The notes under the pieces were generated by a model that made no database searches, was not told the DNA's origin, and saw nothing but the letters and a program-made list of their open reading frames with translations. This document shows, piece by piece, positions 33,547 through 42,300 of a stretch of DNA of 64,000 nt. The stretch lies in contig NZ_FOOX01000013.1 in the NCBI RefSeq assembly GCF_900113335.1, positions 62,001 through 126,000 of the forward strand. Direction: 5' to 3'. Made by a program: the position numbers and the translations under genes. Within the stretch, counting starts at the first letter, position 1. Each line of letters begins with the position of its first letter. The DNA comes from Desulfotruncus arcticus DSM 17038 (GTDB taxonomy: Bacteria; Bacillota; Desulfotomaculia; Desulfotomaculales; Desulfallaceae).

Positions 33547-34719
33547 ATGAACGCAAAATTAAAAGTTGAACAACTAACGAAAGTGTTCGGGCGCAATCCC
33601 CGTTCAGTTTTACCTAAATTAGCAAAAGGACTGTCCAAGGAACAGATTCTTAAAGAAACCGGGCATACGTTAGGCGTAAACAAAGTTTCCTTTGAAGTCG
33701 CCGAAGGGGAGATCTTTGTTATCATGGGTCTGTCGGGAAGCGGCAAGTCAACTTTGATCCGCTGCTTAAATCTTCTCAATAAGCCCACAGAGGGGAAAAT
33801 CTATGTAGATGGAGAAGACATTGTTCATTATGACAGCAAAGATTTAAAAGCATTTAGACAAACGAAAGCAGCCATGGTGTTTCAGCATTTTGGTTTATTC
33901 ACCCACCGAAAAGTAATTGATAATGTAGCGTATGGCCTGGAAATTAAAAATGTTTCCCAGTCGGAGCGTTATAACATAGCCCGGGAAACTTTAAGCAGCG
34001 TCGGTTTGCAAGGCTGGGAAGATAAATATCCCAATGAATTAAGCGGAGGAATGCAGCAGAGGGTGGGTTTGGCCAGAGCCCTGGCCACCAATCCGGATAT
34101 TCTCCTTATGGACGAGCCTTTTAGCGCCCTTGACCCTTTGATTAAGCGGGAAATGCAACAAGAACTGTTGGATATTCAATCACGTCTAAAAAAGACTATT
34201 ATTTTTATTACCCATGACATCAATGAAGCTTTTAAGCTGGGCGACCGGGTTGCCATTATGAAAGATGCGGTCATTGAACAAATCGGAACTCCCGAGGAAA
34301 TCCTGGCCAAGCCCAGAAATGAATATATTCAAAAATTTGTCCAGGATATCGACCGTTCTAAAGTATTGCAAGCAAAAAATATTATGTTTAAACCTTCTAC
34401 CCTGGTTTCTCTTAAAGATGGCTTAAAAGTGGCCATTAAAGAAATGGAACAAGGTGGAATCTCCAGTATTTTTGTATTGGATAATGAGCGTCGGTTACAA
34501 GGGCTTGTGACCATTGATGATGCCATTAGAGCTCTTAAAGAGGATAAAAGTATAAAAGATATTTTGAAGCAAGAATTTTACACTACGGATCCGGAGACCT
34601 ATATGCACGAACTGATTCCTTATGCTACAGAAACTAAATACCCCATTGCCGTGGTTGATGAAAACAAAAAAATGTTAGGTATTATCTTGAGGGTAACAGT
34701 ACTATCTAATTTAGTTTAA
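33547..34719 (+). CDS. Glycine betaine/proline-type ABC transporter, ATPase with CBS domains
   Basis: ATP-hydrolysing subunit of 390 residues, OpuAA-like. The ~40-residue N-terminal extension (LPKLAKGLSKEQILKETGHT) is typical of ProV/OpuAA. Walker A is GLSGSGKST, signature LSGGMQQRV, Walker B LLMDEPFSALD, H-loop ITHD. Residues ~275-390 form a tandem CBS pair, which in OpuA senses ionic strength or c-di-AMP and gates transport. It starts 15 bp after the permease. Confidence 0.95.
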   Translation: MNAKLKVEQLTKVFGRNPRSVLPKLAKGLSKEQILKETGHTLGVNKVSFEVAEGEIFVIMGLSGSGKSTLIRCLNLLNKPTEGKIYVDGEDIVHYDSKDLKAFRQTKAAMVFQHFGLFTHRKVIDNVAYGLEIKNVSQSERYNIARETLSSVGLQGWEDKYPNELSGGMQQRVGLARALATNPDILLMDEPFSALDPLIKREMQQELLDIQSRLKKTIIFITHDINEAFKLGDRVAIMKDAVIEQIGTPEEILAKPRNEYIQKFVQDIDRSKVLQAKNIMFKPSTLVSLKDGLKVAIKEMEQGGISSIFVLDNERRLQGLVTIDDAIRALKEDKSIKDILKQEFYTTDPETYMHELIPYATETKYPIAVVDENKKMLGIILRVTVLSNLV

Positions 34720-34740
34720 ATTAGAGGCTATCAAGTTTTC

Positions 34741-35559
34741 TCAATAATAGTTATGCTCAACCTCTCCCTTTGCAAATTGCTCCAAAAGGTCCAGGCGCCT
34801 TTCCCCGTTATACCCGATGTATTCCTTGCCATCCTTGGTCCTGTTGCCCGGTGGTCTCTTTCCTTCCTTCCACGTCAGGGCTTCGAGGCAATCTCCAATA
34901 ATTGTTTCAGCTATTTTATTAACATGTTCATAACTCCTTAGCGTGGAGCCAAGCATTATATGAGGTATTTCAGCTGCAGCCTCTACCTTGAGCCCGGCCC
35001 CGGCTGATTTTGACAATAAGAGGGGCGGAACTGCGAAATCGTATGGTGCAGCCAGGCTATGCAATTTCCCCGACACTGCGTGGGGACCATGTGAAGGTGT
35101 GGCGGAATTGATTTTATCAAACAGTTTTAGATGACGGTTTAAGCTGTTGCGCATTTCGATCAGGCATGCTGCAGTTGAGCTTAATTGAGTTTGAATATAA
35201 TCGGGATAACAATTGGTTAAGGCTAAATCTATTCCCCGGTATTTAACAGCATCAATTAAATTTTTTAATGCCCCCGTATCAACACCATGCATATCCCCAT
35301 CCACAAAAAGAGACCCTTCAGCGTTCATTTTTTTAGAAATTATTGCGCCTACCGCACGGGGGACGTCAATTCCCAGAGATTCCGAAAAGACAATCGGTGC
35401 CAGTATGGGGCAGTTTAATTGCTGCAACACCTGTAATGAATTATCAGTACACCCGTTTAGTACCGGAATAATTAAATCAATGGAATCCAGGGGTAATTTC
35501 ATGATAACTTTTTTCAGGTTTTTCGCTTCGTTCTTGGCCGGTATTATAGCCACAAACAT
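34741..35559 (-). CDS. Family 2-type glycosyltransferase
   Basis: The 272-residue product begins FVAIIPAKNEAKNLKKVI and has the DxD-like FVDGDMHGVD near residue 95, both GT-A fold hallmarks; no membrane helices are evident. Acceptor and donor unknown. I chose ATG 35559, with AAGGGG upstream, over the 35577 start. It is divergent from yabG and has its own sigma-K-like promoter (AC, 16 bp, CATAATCTG), which suggests mother-cell expression, perhaps in decorating spore surface material; that is inference. Confidence 0.8.
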   Translation of the reverse strand: MFVAIIPAKNEAKNLKKVIMKLPLDSIDLIIPVLNGCTDNSLQVLQQLNCPILAPIVFSESLGIDVPRAVGAIISKKMNAEGSLFVDGDMHGVDTGALKNLIDAVKYRGIDLALTNCYPDYIQTQLSSTAACLIEMRNSLNRHLKLFDKINSATPSHGPHAVSGKLHSLAAPYDFAVPPLLLSKSAGAGLKVEAAAEIPHIMLGSTLRSYEHVNKIAETIIGDCLEALTWKEGKRPPGNRTKDGKEYIGYNGERRLDLLEQFAKGEVEHNYY

Positions 35560-35594
35560 ATGCACGGCCCCTTTCAAGCTATCCCAGGTTGTTC

Positions 35595-35621
35595 CAGATT
35601 ATGCTGAGATTCCGAAAATGT
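35595..35621 (-). promoter_or_regulatory. Sigma-K-like promoter of the glycosyltransferase
   Basis: Minus strand: AC (35621-35620), 16 bp, CATAATCTG (35603-35595), against the sigma-K consensus AC-N16/17-CATANNNTA; only the last base differs. Confidence 0.4.
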
Positions 35622-35635
35622 TTCAACGTTTACTC

Positions 35636-35664
35636 ACATCTTGAACCGGGATAGTCATAGTATG
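35636..35664 (+). promoter_or_regulatory. Sigma-K-like promoter of yabG
   Basis: AC (35636-35637), 18 bp, CATAGTATG. YabG is sigma-K dependent in B. subtilis, so the match is expected although the spacer is one base long and the final A is G. Confidence 0.4.
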
Positions 35665-35689
35665 AAAAAAAAGTTGGAGGAACCTGCTT

Positions 35690-36568
35690 ATGGGAGAATT
35701 AAAAGTTGGTGATGTGGTCGGGCGAAAGTCTTACGGGCTGGATGTATATTTTAAAGTGATGGATATTGTCGTAGATAATGAAAAAAAGATGGCACGTTTA
35801 AACGGACTTGATATGCGACTGTGTGCAACTGCCCCCATTGAGGACCTGGAAAAAATTGAATCCGCTAAAGTGGCTGATTACTGGCGCATGGCCATGGTTA
35901 AAAACCATGAGGCGATGCGGCGGGTTTTTACGCGGCGCAAACAAGAACGGGAAAGACAATTAATGCGGTCTGTGGAAGCTCATAAATCGTCAGTTGAAGT
36001 GGAAAGCTTCGATATTCCGGGCAGGGTCTTGCATGTGGACGGTGACGGTGAATACCTGGATCTTTGCATGACCACCTATCGTCAGCTAAGTATACCGGCT
36101 GACGGATTTAACATCCCTGAACGTGAGCAGGCGGAAAAAATTTTAGATTTATTACAAGAGCACCGCCCCGATTTATTGGTCCTGACGGGACACGACGGTT
36201 ATAAAAAGGATACCAAGGATTTTTCAGATATCGGCAACTACTACAATTCTTTAAATTTTGTAAATGCGGTTAAGGCAGCGCGCCGTTATGAAAAAAGCAG
36301 GGATGATCTGGTTATTTTTGCCGGGGCCTGCCAATCCCATTATGAGGCGCTTTTAAAGGCAGGGGCCAATTTCGCCAGTTCACCCCAAAGAGTGCTGATT
36401 CATGCCTTTGATCCGGTTTTTGTAGTGGAAAAGGTGGCGTACACTTCTATTTACGATCCAATCCCCCTTAAAGATGTAATTACCGGCACCATAACGGGCT
36501 TTGACGGCATTGGCGGTATGGAAACACGAGGTAAACACAGGCTTGGAGTTCCACGGTCCCCTTATTAA
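35690..36568 (+). CDS. yabG: Sporulation-specific protease YabG
   Basis: Protease (peptidase family U57) that trims coat proteins such as SpoIVA and SafA during coat maturation, or cortex-lytic protein precursors in clostridia. The 292-residue product has the N-terminal Tudor/KOW-like segment (VGDVVGRKSYGLDVYFKVMDI) and conserved blocks VLHVDGDGEYLDLCM, VLTGHDGYKK and VIFAGACQSHYEALLKAGANFASSP. GGAGG precedes the ATG. It holds the same place after ksgA as in B. subtilis, separated by the opuA insertion. Confidence 0.95.
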   Translation: MGELKVGDVVGRKSYGLDVYFKVMDIVVDNEKKMARLNGLDMRLCATAPIEDLEKIESAKVADYWRMAMVKNHEAMRRVFTRRKQERERQLMRSVEAHKSSVEVESFDIPGRVLHVDGDGEYLDLCMTTYRQLSIPADGFNIPEREQAEKILDLLQEHRPDLLVLTGHDGYKKDTKDFSDIGNYYNSLNFVNAVKAARRYEKSRDDLVIFAGACQSHYEALLKAGANFASSPQRVLIHAFDPVFVVEKVAYTSIYDPIPLKDVITGTITGFDGIGGMETRGKHRLGVPRSPY

Positions 36569-36576
36569 GCACGGTA

Positions 36577-36604
36577 ACCATTTTTACTTCCCGCGCATAA
36601 AATG
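36577..36604 (+). promoter_or_regulatory. Sigma-K-like promoter of the serine protease
   Basis: AC (36577-36578), 17 bp, CATAAAATG; AGGAGG and the start codon follow ~15-25 bp downstream. Confidence 0.4.
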
Positions 36605-36627
36605 GCATCAGTAAAGGAGGGAGTGAT

Positions 36628-37629
36628 ATGGAAAGGCATTATCGCACCCTGGAAAAAGTGCGCCACCGGATACTTGGTTTACCTAACGTCAGGGGTGTGG
36701 GTGTTGGATATAAGCGGGTTGGCCTGAGCAGAACCGATAAGCCCGCCATTATAGTATTTGTCGAGAAAAAGCTGCCGGTTGGGGATTTGCACCGGGACCA
36801 CAGGATACCCAATAAAGTAAAAGGCCTGGCAACCGATGTGATTGAGATTGGCCGGGTAAAATTGCTGGAACGCCCGCAAAAATTGCGGCCTGCCGTGCCG
36901 GGCAGCAGTATTGGACATTACAAAATAACGGCAGGCACCTTTGGTGCTGTGGTAAAGGACAGCAAAACAGGGGAGAAGCTGATTTTGTCCAATAATCACA
37001 TCCTGGCCAACGGAACTGACGGAAAAGATGGCAGGGCGAGTATCGGTGATCCAATATTGCAGCCCGGCGCTTATGATGGCGGTAAAGATAGCGACAGGAT
37101 TGCGGAATTACACAGGTTTATTCCCCTGATTAGGGAATATGAACAGCCGGAATGCGCTGTGGCGGCAAAAGCGGCCAGCATCGGCAACAGTATTATTAAA
37201 TTGATACGTCCCGCATACGAATTAAGGCTTTATAAATCTACACGTTCTTCCAACATGGTGGACTGTGCCGTGGCCAAACCGGTAAGCCCGGGTGTGATAG
37301 ATGATAGAGTACTTGAAATCGGGCGGGTTGCGGGTGTAGGTGAGATCAAAGAAGGAATGACAGTGCAAAAAAGCGGCCGGTCCAGTGGGCTTACCAGCGG
37401 TGAAATTACAGCCAGAGGGGTAACTTTAAAGGTCGATCTTTCTGATGAAGAGGCGGGTTGGTTCAGTGATCAGGTGGTTTCGGATCTGGTTTGCAAGCCC
37501 GGAGACAGTGGCTCTCTTATAGTGGATCAGGATAACAGGGCTGTTGGTTTGCTTTTTGCCGGTTCGGATGCCTATTGCATATTTAACCGGATCCAGAATG
37601 TCATGGATTTGCTGCAAATTGAATTTTGA
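36628..37629 (+). CDS. Trypsin-fold serine protease in the spore cluster
   Basis: A 333-residue protein with the chymotrypsin-fold triad visible: His in ILSNNHILA (near residue 117), Asp in MVDCAVAKP (near 211) and Ser in CKPGDSGSLIVD (near 291). The N-terminal ~90 residues (RHRILGLPNVRGVGVGYKR...AIIVFVEKK) form an inhibitor-like or propeptide-like domain seen in bacterial Nal1-type proteases. There is no signal peptide, so it probably acts in the mother cell or spore. It sits 60 bp after yabG with a sigma-K-like promoter. Substrate unknown; a coat-protein processing role is inference. Confidence 0.82.
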   Translation: MERHYRTLEKVRHRILGLPNVRGVGVGYKRVGLSRTDKPAIIVFVEKKLPVGDLHRDHRIPNKVKGLATDVIEIGRVKLLERPQKLRPAVPGSSIGHYKITAGTFGAVVKDSKTGEKLILSNNHILANGTDGKDGRASIGDPILQPGAYDGGKDSDRIAELHRFIPLIREYEQPECAVAAKAASIGNSIIKLIRPAYELRLYKSTRSSNMVDCAVAKPVSPGVIDDRVLEIGRVAGVGEIKEGMTVQKSGRSSGLTSGEITARGVTLKVDLSDEEAGWFSDQVVSDLVCKPGDSGSLIVDQDNRAVGLLFAGSDAYCIFNRIQNVMDLLQIEF

Positions 37630-37683
37630 GTAGTCCATGTCTTTTTAGACTCGAGGTCGACTTGCCGGGGAGGGTTGCTTATT

Positions 37684-38076
37684 GTGAAAATATACCGAAC
37701 GAATGATGTTGCATTAACGTTCCTTAACGATATTCCTGCTATAGGCCCTCGCTTGCCAAGTAAGGAGGATGCACTAAAAGTGGCTAAAAGTTACCTGGGC
37801 ATGATTGACCAACTTTCCCGGGAAAAGAAGGGCAACCCCCGGTGCAGCATACGTTTTCTAAAACAATCCGATGGAAGATATACCCTGGTAATCAAGGGTA
37901 CTGAAATGGCGCTGGAAACGTTGAGTAATCTGGATGAGCTTATGTTGCAGCGGTTTAAGAGGGGTCTAAAAAGAAATCTTTTTATTCTAACCTGCTTTTT
38001 TGACGAACCGGAGGGAAAGCTTTCGTGTTTGGCCCTGACAGAGGGAATGGGGGCCGTGCTTTATTCGCCAGGATAA
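37684..38076 (+). CDS. Uncharacterised 130-residue protein
   Basis: I do not recognise this protein. It is a soluble alpha/beta-looking product (MKIYRTNDVALTFLND..., ending in GMGAVLYSPG) with no cysteine motif or membrane segment; the ending KLSCLALTEGMGAV suggests a compact domain. GTG 37684 is nine bases after GGGGAGGG; the in-frame TTG 37675 touches that site. It follows the serine protease in the same direction and ends at a terminator, so a shared transcript is likely. Confidence 0.65.
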   Translation: MKIYRTNDVALTFLNDIPAIGPRLPSKEDALKVAKSYLGMIDQLSREKKGNPRCSIRFLKQSDGRYTLVIKGTEMALETLSNLDELMLQRFKRGLKRNLFILTCFFDEPEGKLSCLALTEGMGAVLYSPG

Positions 38077-38103
38077 CGTGCCTCGGGGCATAAGTATGGA
38101 AAA

Positions 38104-38139
38104 GCGCGCTAAGGGAATTGGTTTAGCGCGTTTTTTATT
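38104..38139 (+). terminator. Terminator
   Basis: GCGCGCTAA / TTAGCGCG stem followed by TTTTTTATT. Confidence 0.85.
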
Positions 38140-38243
38140 CTAGTAATCTGCCAAGTTCACCATTTAAAACCAAATGAGTAAAAAATAGGACATTGAAAAT
38201 CTTCTTTTTTTTTCCTTTTGCTCCTTCATACAAGATATTCTGC

Positions 38244-38270
38244 ACATTTTAATAAGTCACTCATATACTA
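38244..38270 (+). promoter_or_regulatory. Sigma-K-type promoter of the SPOCS-LysM gene
   Basis: AC (38244-38245), exactly 16 bp, then CATATACTA, a full match to the sigma-K consensus CATANNNTA. It lies 32 bp upstream of the ATG, leaving room for the AAAGGGGG ribosome binding site. Confidence 0.55.
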
Positions 38271-38301
38271 TTATAGAAATCTCTTGAAAGGGGGAAGTAT
38301 T

Positions 38302-39846
38302 ATGGCTGCTAACAATGCACCGGTTAAGGAAAGAATTACGGTTAACCAGGTCGTAAGTGAAAATTTACAACAGGCGGTAGTGCGTGGGACCTTTAGAATA
38401 CCTGATCCCAAGCCGGACGTAGAGCAGATTATTTCCACGGATAGAACGGCTACCGTAAAAAATACCAGCCTTTTACCGGATAAAGTAGTGGTTGAGGGAC
38501 TGATAACTCTTAACGTTGTTTACGTAGCCTTTGAGCCGGCTCAATCAGTTCATTCAATGCACGGGCAGGTTCCTTTTACTGTTTACGTCGACCTGCCGGG
38601 TGCATTGCCGGACATGGACGTTAAAGTTGATGTTGTAGTTGAAGATGTCAGACTTGCTCCCAGCGATAAAGATGTGCGGTTATACAACGTGACGGCGGTA
38701 TTAGCTGTTTCAGCCAAAGTCACCGAAACCCAGGATGTGGATGTGCTGGTTGAAGTGCCTGACAATATGGAAGCCAATTATGATTTAATTCATGTTGATG
38801 ATGTGGTGGGCAGAGAAACCGCCCAGGTGATCATTAGTGACGAGTTTGACAATCCTCCCGAGAAACCGGAACCAGCGCAAATTTTGAATGTTGATACAAC
38901 TGTTGTGATTACCGACGCCAGGATTGTGGCTGATAAAGTAATTGTTGACGGGGAAGTCACCCTGCAAGTTATGTATGTTGGTGCGGTACCGGAACAAACT
39001 GTGCATGATATGCATCATACGGTTACTTTTACCGATTTTATTGAAGTACCGGGTGCACAGCCGGATATGGATGCTGTAGTGGATGCAATGGTTGAAAATT
39101 GTGATGTGGAAATAAAAGGTGACCCGTACTTTTCGGCGGATTGCGTCATCCAGCTTAATGCCAGGGTTACCGAACCCAGGGAGGTCAGGGTCGTCACAGA
39201 ATGTGCCGGAACTACGGTAAGAACCGTTGAGTTAAATGTTGAACGTTTAGTTGGTGAAAAAAGTTCACAGGTAGTAGTCCGGGAAAACTTTGCCGTCCCC
39301 GATGCCAAACCTTGCCCGGAAAAAGTGCTCAATGTGACCATTGATAAAACAGTAGTTACAGAGCAAAAGATTCTTAAAAACAAGGTAATTACCCGCGGCT
39401 ACGTTGAGGTCAAAATTATCTACGTATCCATGAAACCGGACCAGGCTGTGCACGCCATGCACCAGCGGTTGAATTTCCGCACCTTTGTGGAAATTCAAGG
39501 TGCTGAAGCAGGTATGGATTTAGATGTTAGACCCGTAATTGAGTATATTGATGCAGAACCAGCAGATTGCGATATCAATATTGAAGCGGTGATCAAGGTC
39601 AGGGCCAGAGTTACTGAAACGATGCGCAAAGAGGTTTGCGCTGAGATTGTCGAAGAGGAAGAGGAAGAAGAATGCCCGGTTGGCCAGGTAATTAATTACA
39701 CCATCAAGTCCGGTGATACGCTGTTCGAACTGGCGAACCGGTACAGCACTACCGTCAACCAGATTATTGCTCACAATCCGGGCATTGACCCCAACAATCT
39801 AAAGGTTGGCCAGGTAATAAAAATCCCCTGCGGAGCCAAGGGATAA
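38302..39846 (+). CDS. SPOCS (DUF3794) triple-domain and LysM spore coat protein
   Basis: A 514-residue protein with three homologous ~140-residue SPOCS domains, each starting near ...V(A/V)[14 protein letters not shown] or [12 protein letters not shown] and containing the VxPDQ/AxSVHxMH block ([24 protein letters not shown]), then an acidic EEEEEEE linker and a C-terminal LysM ([20 protein letters not shown]). This is the domain set of SipL/SafA-type coat morphogenetic proteins that tie the coat to the spore surface. ATG 38302 follows AAAGGGGG. It is the first gene of a coat operon under a sigma-K-type promoter. Confidence 0.9.
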   Translation: MAANNAPVKERITVNQVVSENLQQAVVRGTFRIPDPKPDVEQIISTDRTATVKNTSLLPDKVVVEGLITLNVVYVAFEPAQSVHSMHGQVPFTVYVDLPGALPDMDVKVDVVVEDVRLAPSDKDVRLYNVTAVLAVSAKVTETQDVDVLVEVPDNMEANYDLIHVDDVVGRETAQVIISDEFDNPPEKPEPAQILNVDTTVVITDARIVADKVIVDGEVTLQVMYVGAVPEQTVHDMHHTVTFTDFIEVPGAQPDMDAVVDAMVENCDVEIKGDPYFSADCVIQLNARVTEPREVRVVTECAGTTVRTVELNVERLVGEKSSQVVVRENFAVPDAKPCPEKVLNVTIDKTVVTEQKILKNKVITRGYVEVKIIYVSMKPDQAVHAMHQRLNFRTFVEIQGAEAGMDLDVRPVIEYIDAEPADCDINIEAVIKVRARVTETMRKEVCAEIVEEEEEEECPVGQVINYTIKSGDTLFELANRYSTTVNQIIAHNPGIDPNNLKVGQVIKIPCGAKG

Positions 39847-39882
39847 TGTTCAGTTCAATTAATTAATAAGGAGGTTCAATTT

Positions 39883-40977
39883 ATGCCTATAGAGTACTTC
39901 TACAGTGAGCCAGATAATGTATTATGCGTGAAAGTTGACATTCCCGTTGTTTTGGCCGAAGAAGAAGTCCAGATTATCGTTGACAATATCGCTGCTCTGC
40001 CGGAACTGGCCCAGAAGGTGGATCATATTGATGCCCGCCTGGATGATTTTGATGCCAGACCGATATTTATCCATGAAAACGGCGACAGGTGGATCAGCGT
40101 TATTGAGGAAGAAGGTTGGGAGCGCTTTGGCTGGCACTGGTCTACACACAGACAGCCGGTAGTTAAAAAAGTGCTGGTCAGCGGCATACTGCACAAGCAA
40201 ATATATTATGTTGACAAACATGATATAGTTAAGCACGTTGGTGAGGACATTCCCTTTGCCGATGATGTAACCCTGGATGTTGCTCAGCCCGTGGTTAATG
40301 AGGATAATGTATATATTAAACTAAAGCATAAGAAAATTGATATGCGCTGGGATTTAAGAAGGGGATCAAGGCTGCAGCAAACCGGTGTAATGATTTTCCA
40401 GGTCAAAGTTGTGGAAGACCGGCAAATTTTCGTTAATGTATGTCCGCAGTTGGACAGAAAGTGCGTTAAAGGGGTTAACCTGTTGAAGGACGGCGAACTG
40501 GAATCCTGGGGAACTGATACCACTCCCATTTTCTGGGGTGCCAGCAACGTTATCCGCGAAAATTCAGGCGCTATTTTAGGCAATGTTCCCACTAATTCCG
40601 CTTCCTTGTTCCAGACCGTTGACTTGGATATTGTCCCCACCGGGACATACCGGATGTGCTTCGATGCAACGGAGGTGACACCAGGCGGCGCAGCCACTTC
40701 GGCTTATACCCTGACCGCCGAAGTAGTGTTCTATAACAGGCATGGTAGGGTTGTATCCAGTGAGTCTCAGTCATGGACTGCCAGCCAGATTCCGGATAAC
40801 TCCACCACCCGGTACTGCCTTAATGCCATGGCGCCGGAAGAGGCCAGGAGCGCCCTGGTGAGATTTACCTTTGATCCTAATTCTGCGGTTAATGCTGCCC
40901 AGGTATTAATTGACAATGTAATGTTAGAGTGCACCAGAGTTCAAAACCAGTATTACGAAAAGTATTACACCGGTTAA
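39883..40977 (+). CDS. SPOCS-domain protein with a carbohydrate-binding-like C-terminus
   Basis: The 364-residue protein has an N-terminal ~70-residue unique region, a SPOCS/DUF3794-like domain (residues ~85-195, with ILHKQIYYVDKHDIVKHVGED) and a C-terminal beta-sandwich resembling carbohydrate-binding modules (GVNLLKDGELESWGTD...FDATEVTPGG...VLIDNVMLE). I infer a spore coat or exosporium component. AAGGAGG precedes ATG, 36 bp after the SPOCS-LysM gene, so they are co-transcribed. A perfect-stem terminator follows. Confidence 0.8.
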   Translation: MPIEYFYSEPDNVLCVKVDIPVVLAEEEVQIIVDNIAALPELAQKVDHIDARLDDFDARPIFIHENGDRWISVIEEEGWERFGWHWSTHRQPVVKKVLVSGILHKQIYYVDKHDIVKHVGEDIPFADDVTLDVAQPVVNEDNVYIKLKHKKIDMRWDLRRGSRLQQTGVMIFQVKVVEDRQIFVNVCPQLDRKCVKGVNLLKDGELESWGTDTTPIFWGASNVIRENSGAILGNVPTNSASLFQTVDLDIVPTGTYRMCFDATEVTPGGAATSAYTLTAEVVFYNRHGRVVSSESQSWTASQIPDNSTTRYCLNAMAPEEARSALVRFTFDPNSAVNAAQVLIDNVMLECTRVQNQYYEKYYTG

Positions 40978-40990
40978 TAGCAGGTTGTGG

Positions 40991-41021
40991 AAAGAGATGG
41001 TATTTATACCATCTCTTTTTT
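40991..41021 (+). terminator. Terminator of the SPOCS operon
   Basis: AAAGAGATGGTA-TT-TATACCATCTCTTT stem followed by Ts. Confidence 0.9.
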
Positions 41022-41077
41022 ATGGATTTTCCACATATATTTGTAAAGAGCTTAAAATATAAGGGGGAGTACTAACC

Positions 41078-41374
41078 ATGATGGGAAATATGGATGGTAT
41101 GCTGCAAATGGTCAAACAACTGCAGGAACAGTTGCGAAATATGAATGTCAAGGTCAGTGCCGGCAATGGAGCTGTTCAAATAATCATGAACGGCAACCAG
41201 GAAGTTGTACAGATACATTTTAAACCTGATGTGCTGGAGAACCCGTCTCAACTGGCCCAGTTAACGGCAGAAGCGTTTAATGAGGGTATGCGGGAGTCTA
41301 AAAAAATGGTGCGGGAGGAGCTTTCCAAGCTGACTGGCGGTATGAATATCCCGACAATACCGGGACTGGTTTAG
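41078..41374 (+). CDS. YbaB/EbfC-family paralog
   Basis: A 98-residue homolog of the YbaB protein at 13548: methionine-rich N-terminal helix (MLQMVKQLQEQLRNMN), a central VQIIMNGNQEVVQI strand pair and the shared C-terminal motif EELSKLTGGMNIPTIPG. The two differ elsewhere. GGGGGAG precedes the ATG. Its setting in a spore coat cluster, followed closely by a small helical protein, suggests a specialised sporulation role in place of a general nucleoid role; this is inference. Confidence 0.85.
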   Translation: MMGNMDGMLQMVKQLQEQLRNMNVKVSAGNGAVQIIMNGNQEVVQIHFKPDVLENPSQLAQLTAEAFNEGMRESKKMVREELSKLTGGMNIPTIPGLV

Positions 41375-41391
41375 TGAAATGAGGCGGTATA

Positions 41392-41649
41392 ATGCCGGAT
41401 TCTGAAAAGGGACTGGAGCGAGCGGTTACCAGCTTGCTGGAATTAAAAAGCACATCCAATATGAGTGATGAACATTTTTTAATTATGCTGGGTATGATTA
41501 ATTTGATGGAAATATTAAATCTTCTTGAACGCCGGGTGCCCGCCACACAAAAGGGTGAAGGAGGCCGGCGACCGTTTTCGCCGGCCGATGCCGCTCCTTT
41601 TATCGGCCTGTTCGGCGGCCCTAAGTTTAAGCAGCAAAATGAAAGTTAG
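41392..41649 (+). CDS. Small helical protein, family A (85 residues)
   Basis: Not a family I know. Residues ~10-48 form a helix pair (SLLELKSTSNMSDEHFLIML, then NLMEILNLLERR) that resembles residues ~12-48 of the protein at 42301 (KLLEYQKEHNINSQDLMTMM, then SLMSMIDVLNRD). The tail is glycine/proline-rich (ADAAPFIGLFGGPK). It lies 17 bp after the YbaB paralog; GAGGCGG precedes the ATG. Confidence 0.65.
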   Translation: MPDSEKGLERAVTSLLELKSTSNMSDEHFLIMLGMINLMEILNLLERRVPATQKGEGGRRPFSPADAAPFIGLFGGPKFKQQNES

Positions 41650-41677
41650 GGCAGCAAATAAGCTGCCCTGAGCATCA

Positions 41678-42193
41678 TTACCTGGTGAACCGGATAGTTG
41701 GCAGGGTTTTTGGGGGAGGTTCCATTGCCACTTCAATAGCTGGCGGAAATTTGGGGTTAATTGTCTTTTGGTTGTTCCCTTGATCGGAAGTGGCCGGAGG
41801 AGCCACGGCAACGTCTTCATCCGGTTTAGCTGCCTCGGGAATATCCACAGGAACGCTTTCATCTTGATCAGCCGTGTTTGAAGGATTCAGGGGAATACCT
41901 TCATTTGGCTTAGCTGCATCTGGAGGATTCACGGCAACACCTTCATTTTGACCAGCTGTGTTTGGAGGATTCACAGGAACGTCTTTATTTTGCTTGCCTG
42001 GGGTCGTGTTAAACTCTTGATTACCTCCTGATTTTTGTTTCTCGGGCGATTCTTTGGCGCATTTTCCAGTGTTACCGGTCGGTAGTACGGCAAACCGGCG
42101 CGTTTCGTAACTCAAGCTTTGAATACCTATACCAAATAATATTGGCATTAAAAAAAGTATTAACGGGTTAGCAAACTTTATTTGATTGTTCAA
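41678..42193 (-). CDS. Membrane-anchored protein with five 14-residue repeats
   Basis: 171 residues: a single hydrophobic anchor (about 9-24), a lysine/glutamine-rich linker, then five tandem 14-residue repeats (residues ~72-141) of the type VPVNPPNTAGQNEG, and a proline-rich end. Low complexity and repeats point to an extended surface structure. TTG 42193 is nine bases after AAGGAGG. Upstream is a sigma-K-like promoter. No family recognised. Confidence 0.65.
   Translation of the reverse strand: MNNQIKFANPLILFLMPILFGIGIQSLSYETRRFAVLPTGNTGKCAKESPEKQKSGGNQEFNTTPGKQNKDVPVNPPNTAGQNEGVAVNPPDAAKPNEGIPLNPSNTADQDESVPVDIPEAAKPDEDVAVAPPATSDQGNNQKTINPKFPPAIEVAMEPPPKTLPTIRFTR
41771..41980 (-). repeat. 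Five 42-bp in-frame tandem repeats
   Basis: Encode the 14-residue units of the preceding gene: hydrophobic-P/A-V-N-P-P, a polar stretch and an acidic end. They are degenerate, so old. Confidence 0.7.
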
Positions 42194-42233
42194 ATAACCA
42201 AACCTCCTTTTATTTGGAAATATTTATTTTAAA

Positions 42234-42261
42234 CATCCTATGAAGCATTTGAAGCATCTGT
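42234..42261 (-). promoter_or_regulatory. Sigma-K-like promoter
   Basis: Minus strand: AC (42261-42260), 17 bp, CATAGGATG (42242-42234), upstream of the repeat-containing membrane protein gene. Confidence 0.4.
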
Positions 42262-42300
42262 TACAACTAACATGACTCTTTGGGGAAAGGAGTGCTGTTT

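Noticed and set aside
41771..41980. Tandem repeats as a CRISPR array
   Set aside because: The 42-bp units are contiguous, degenerate and in frame within a gene, without spacers or cas genes.
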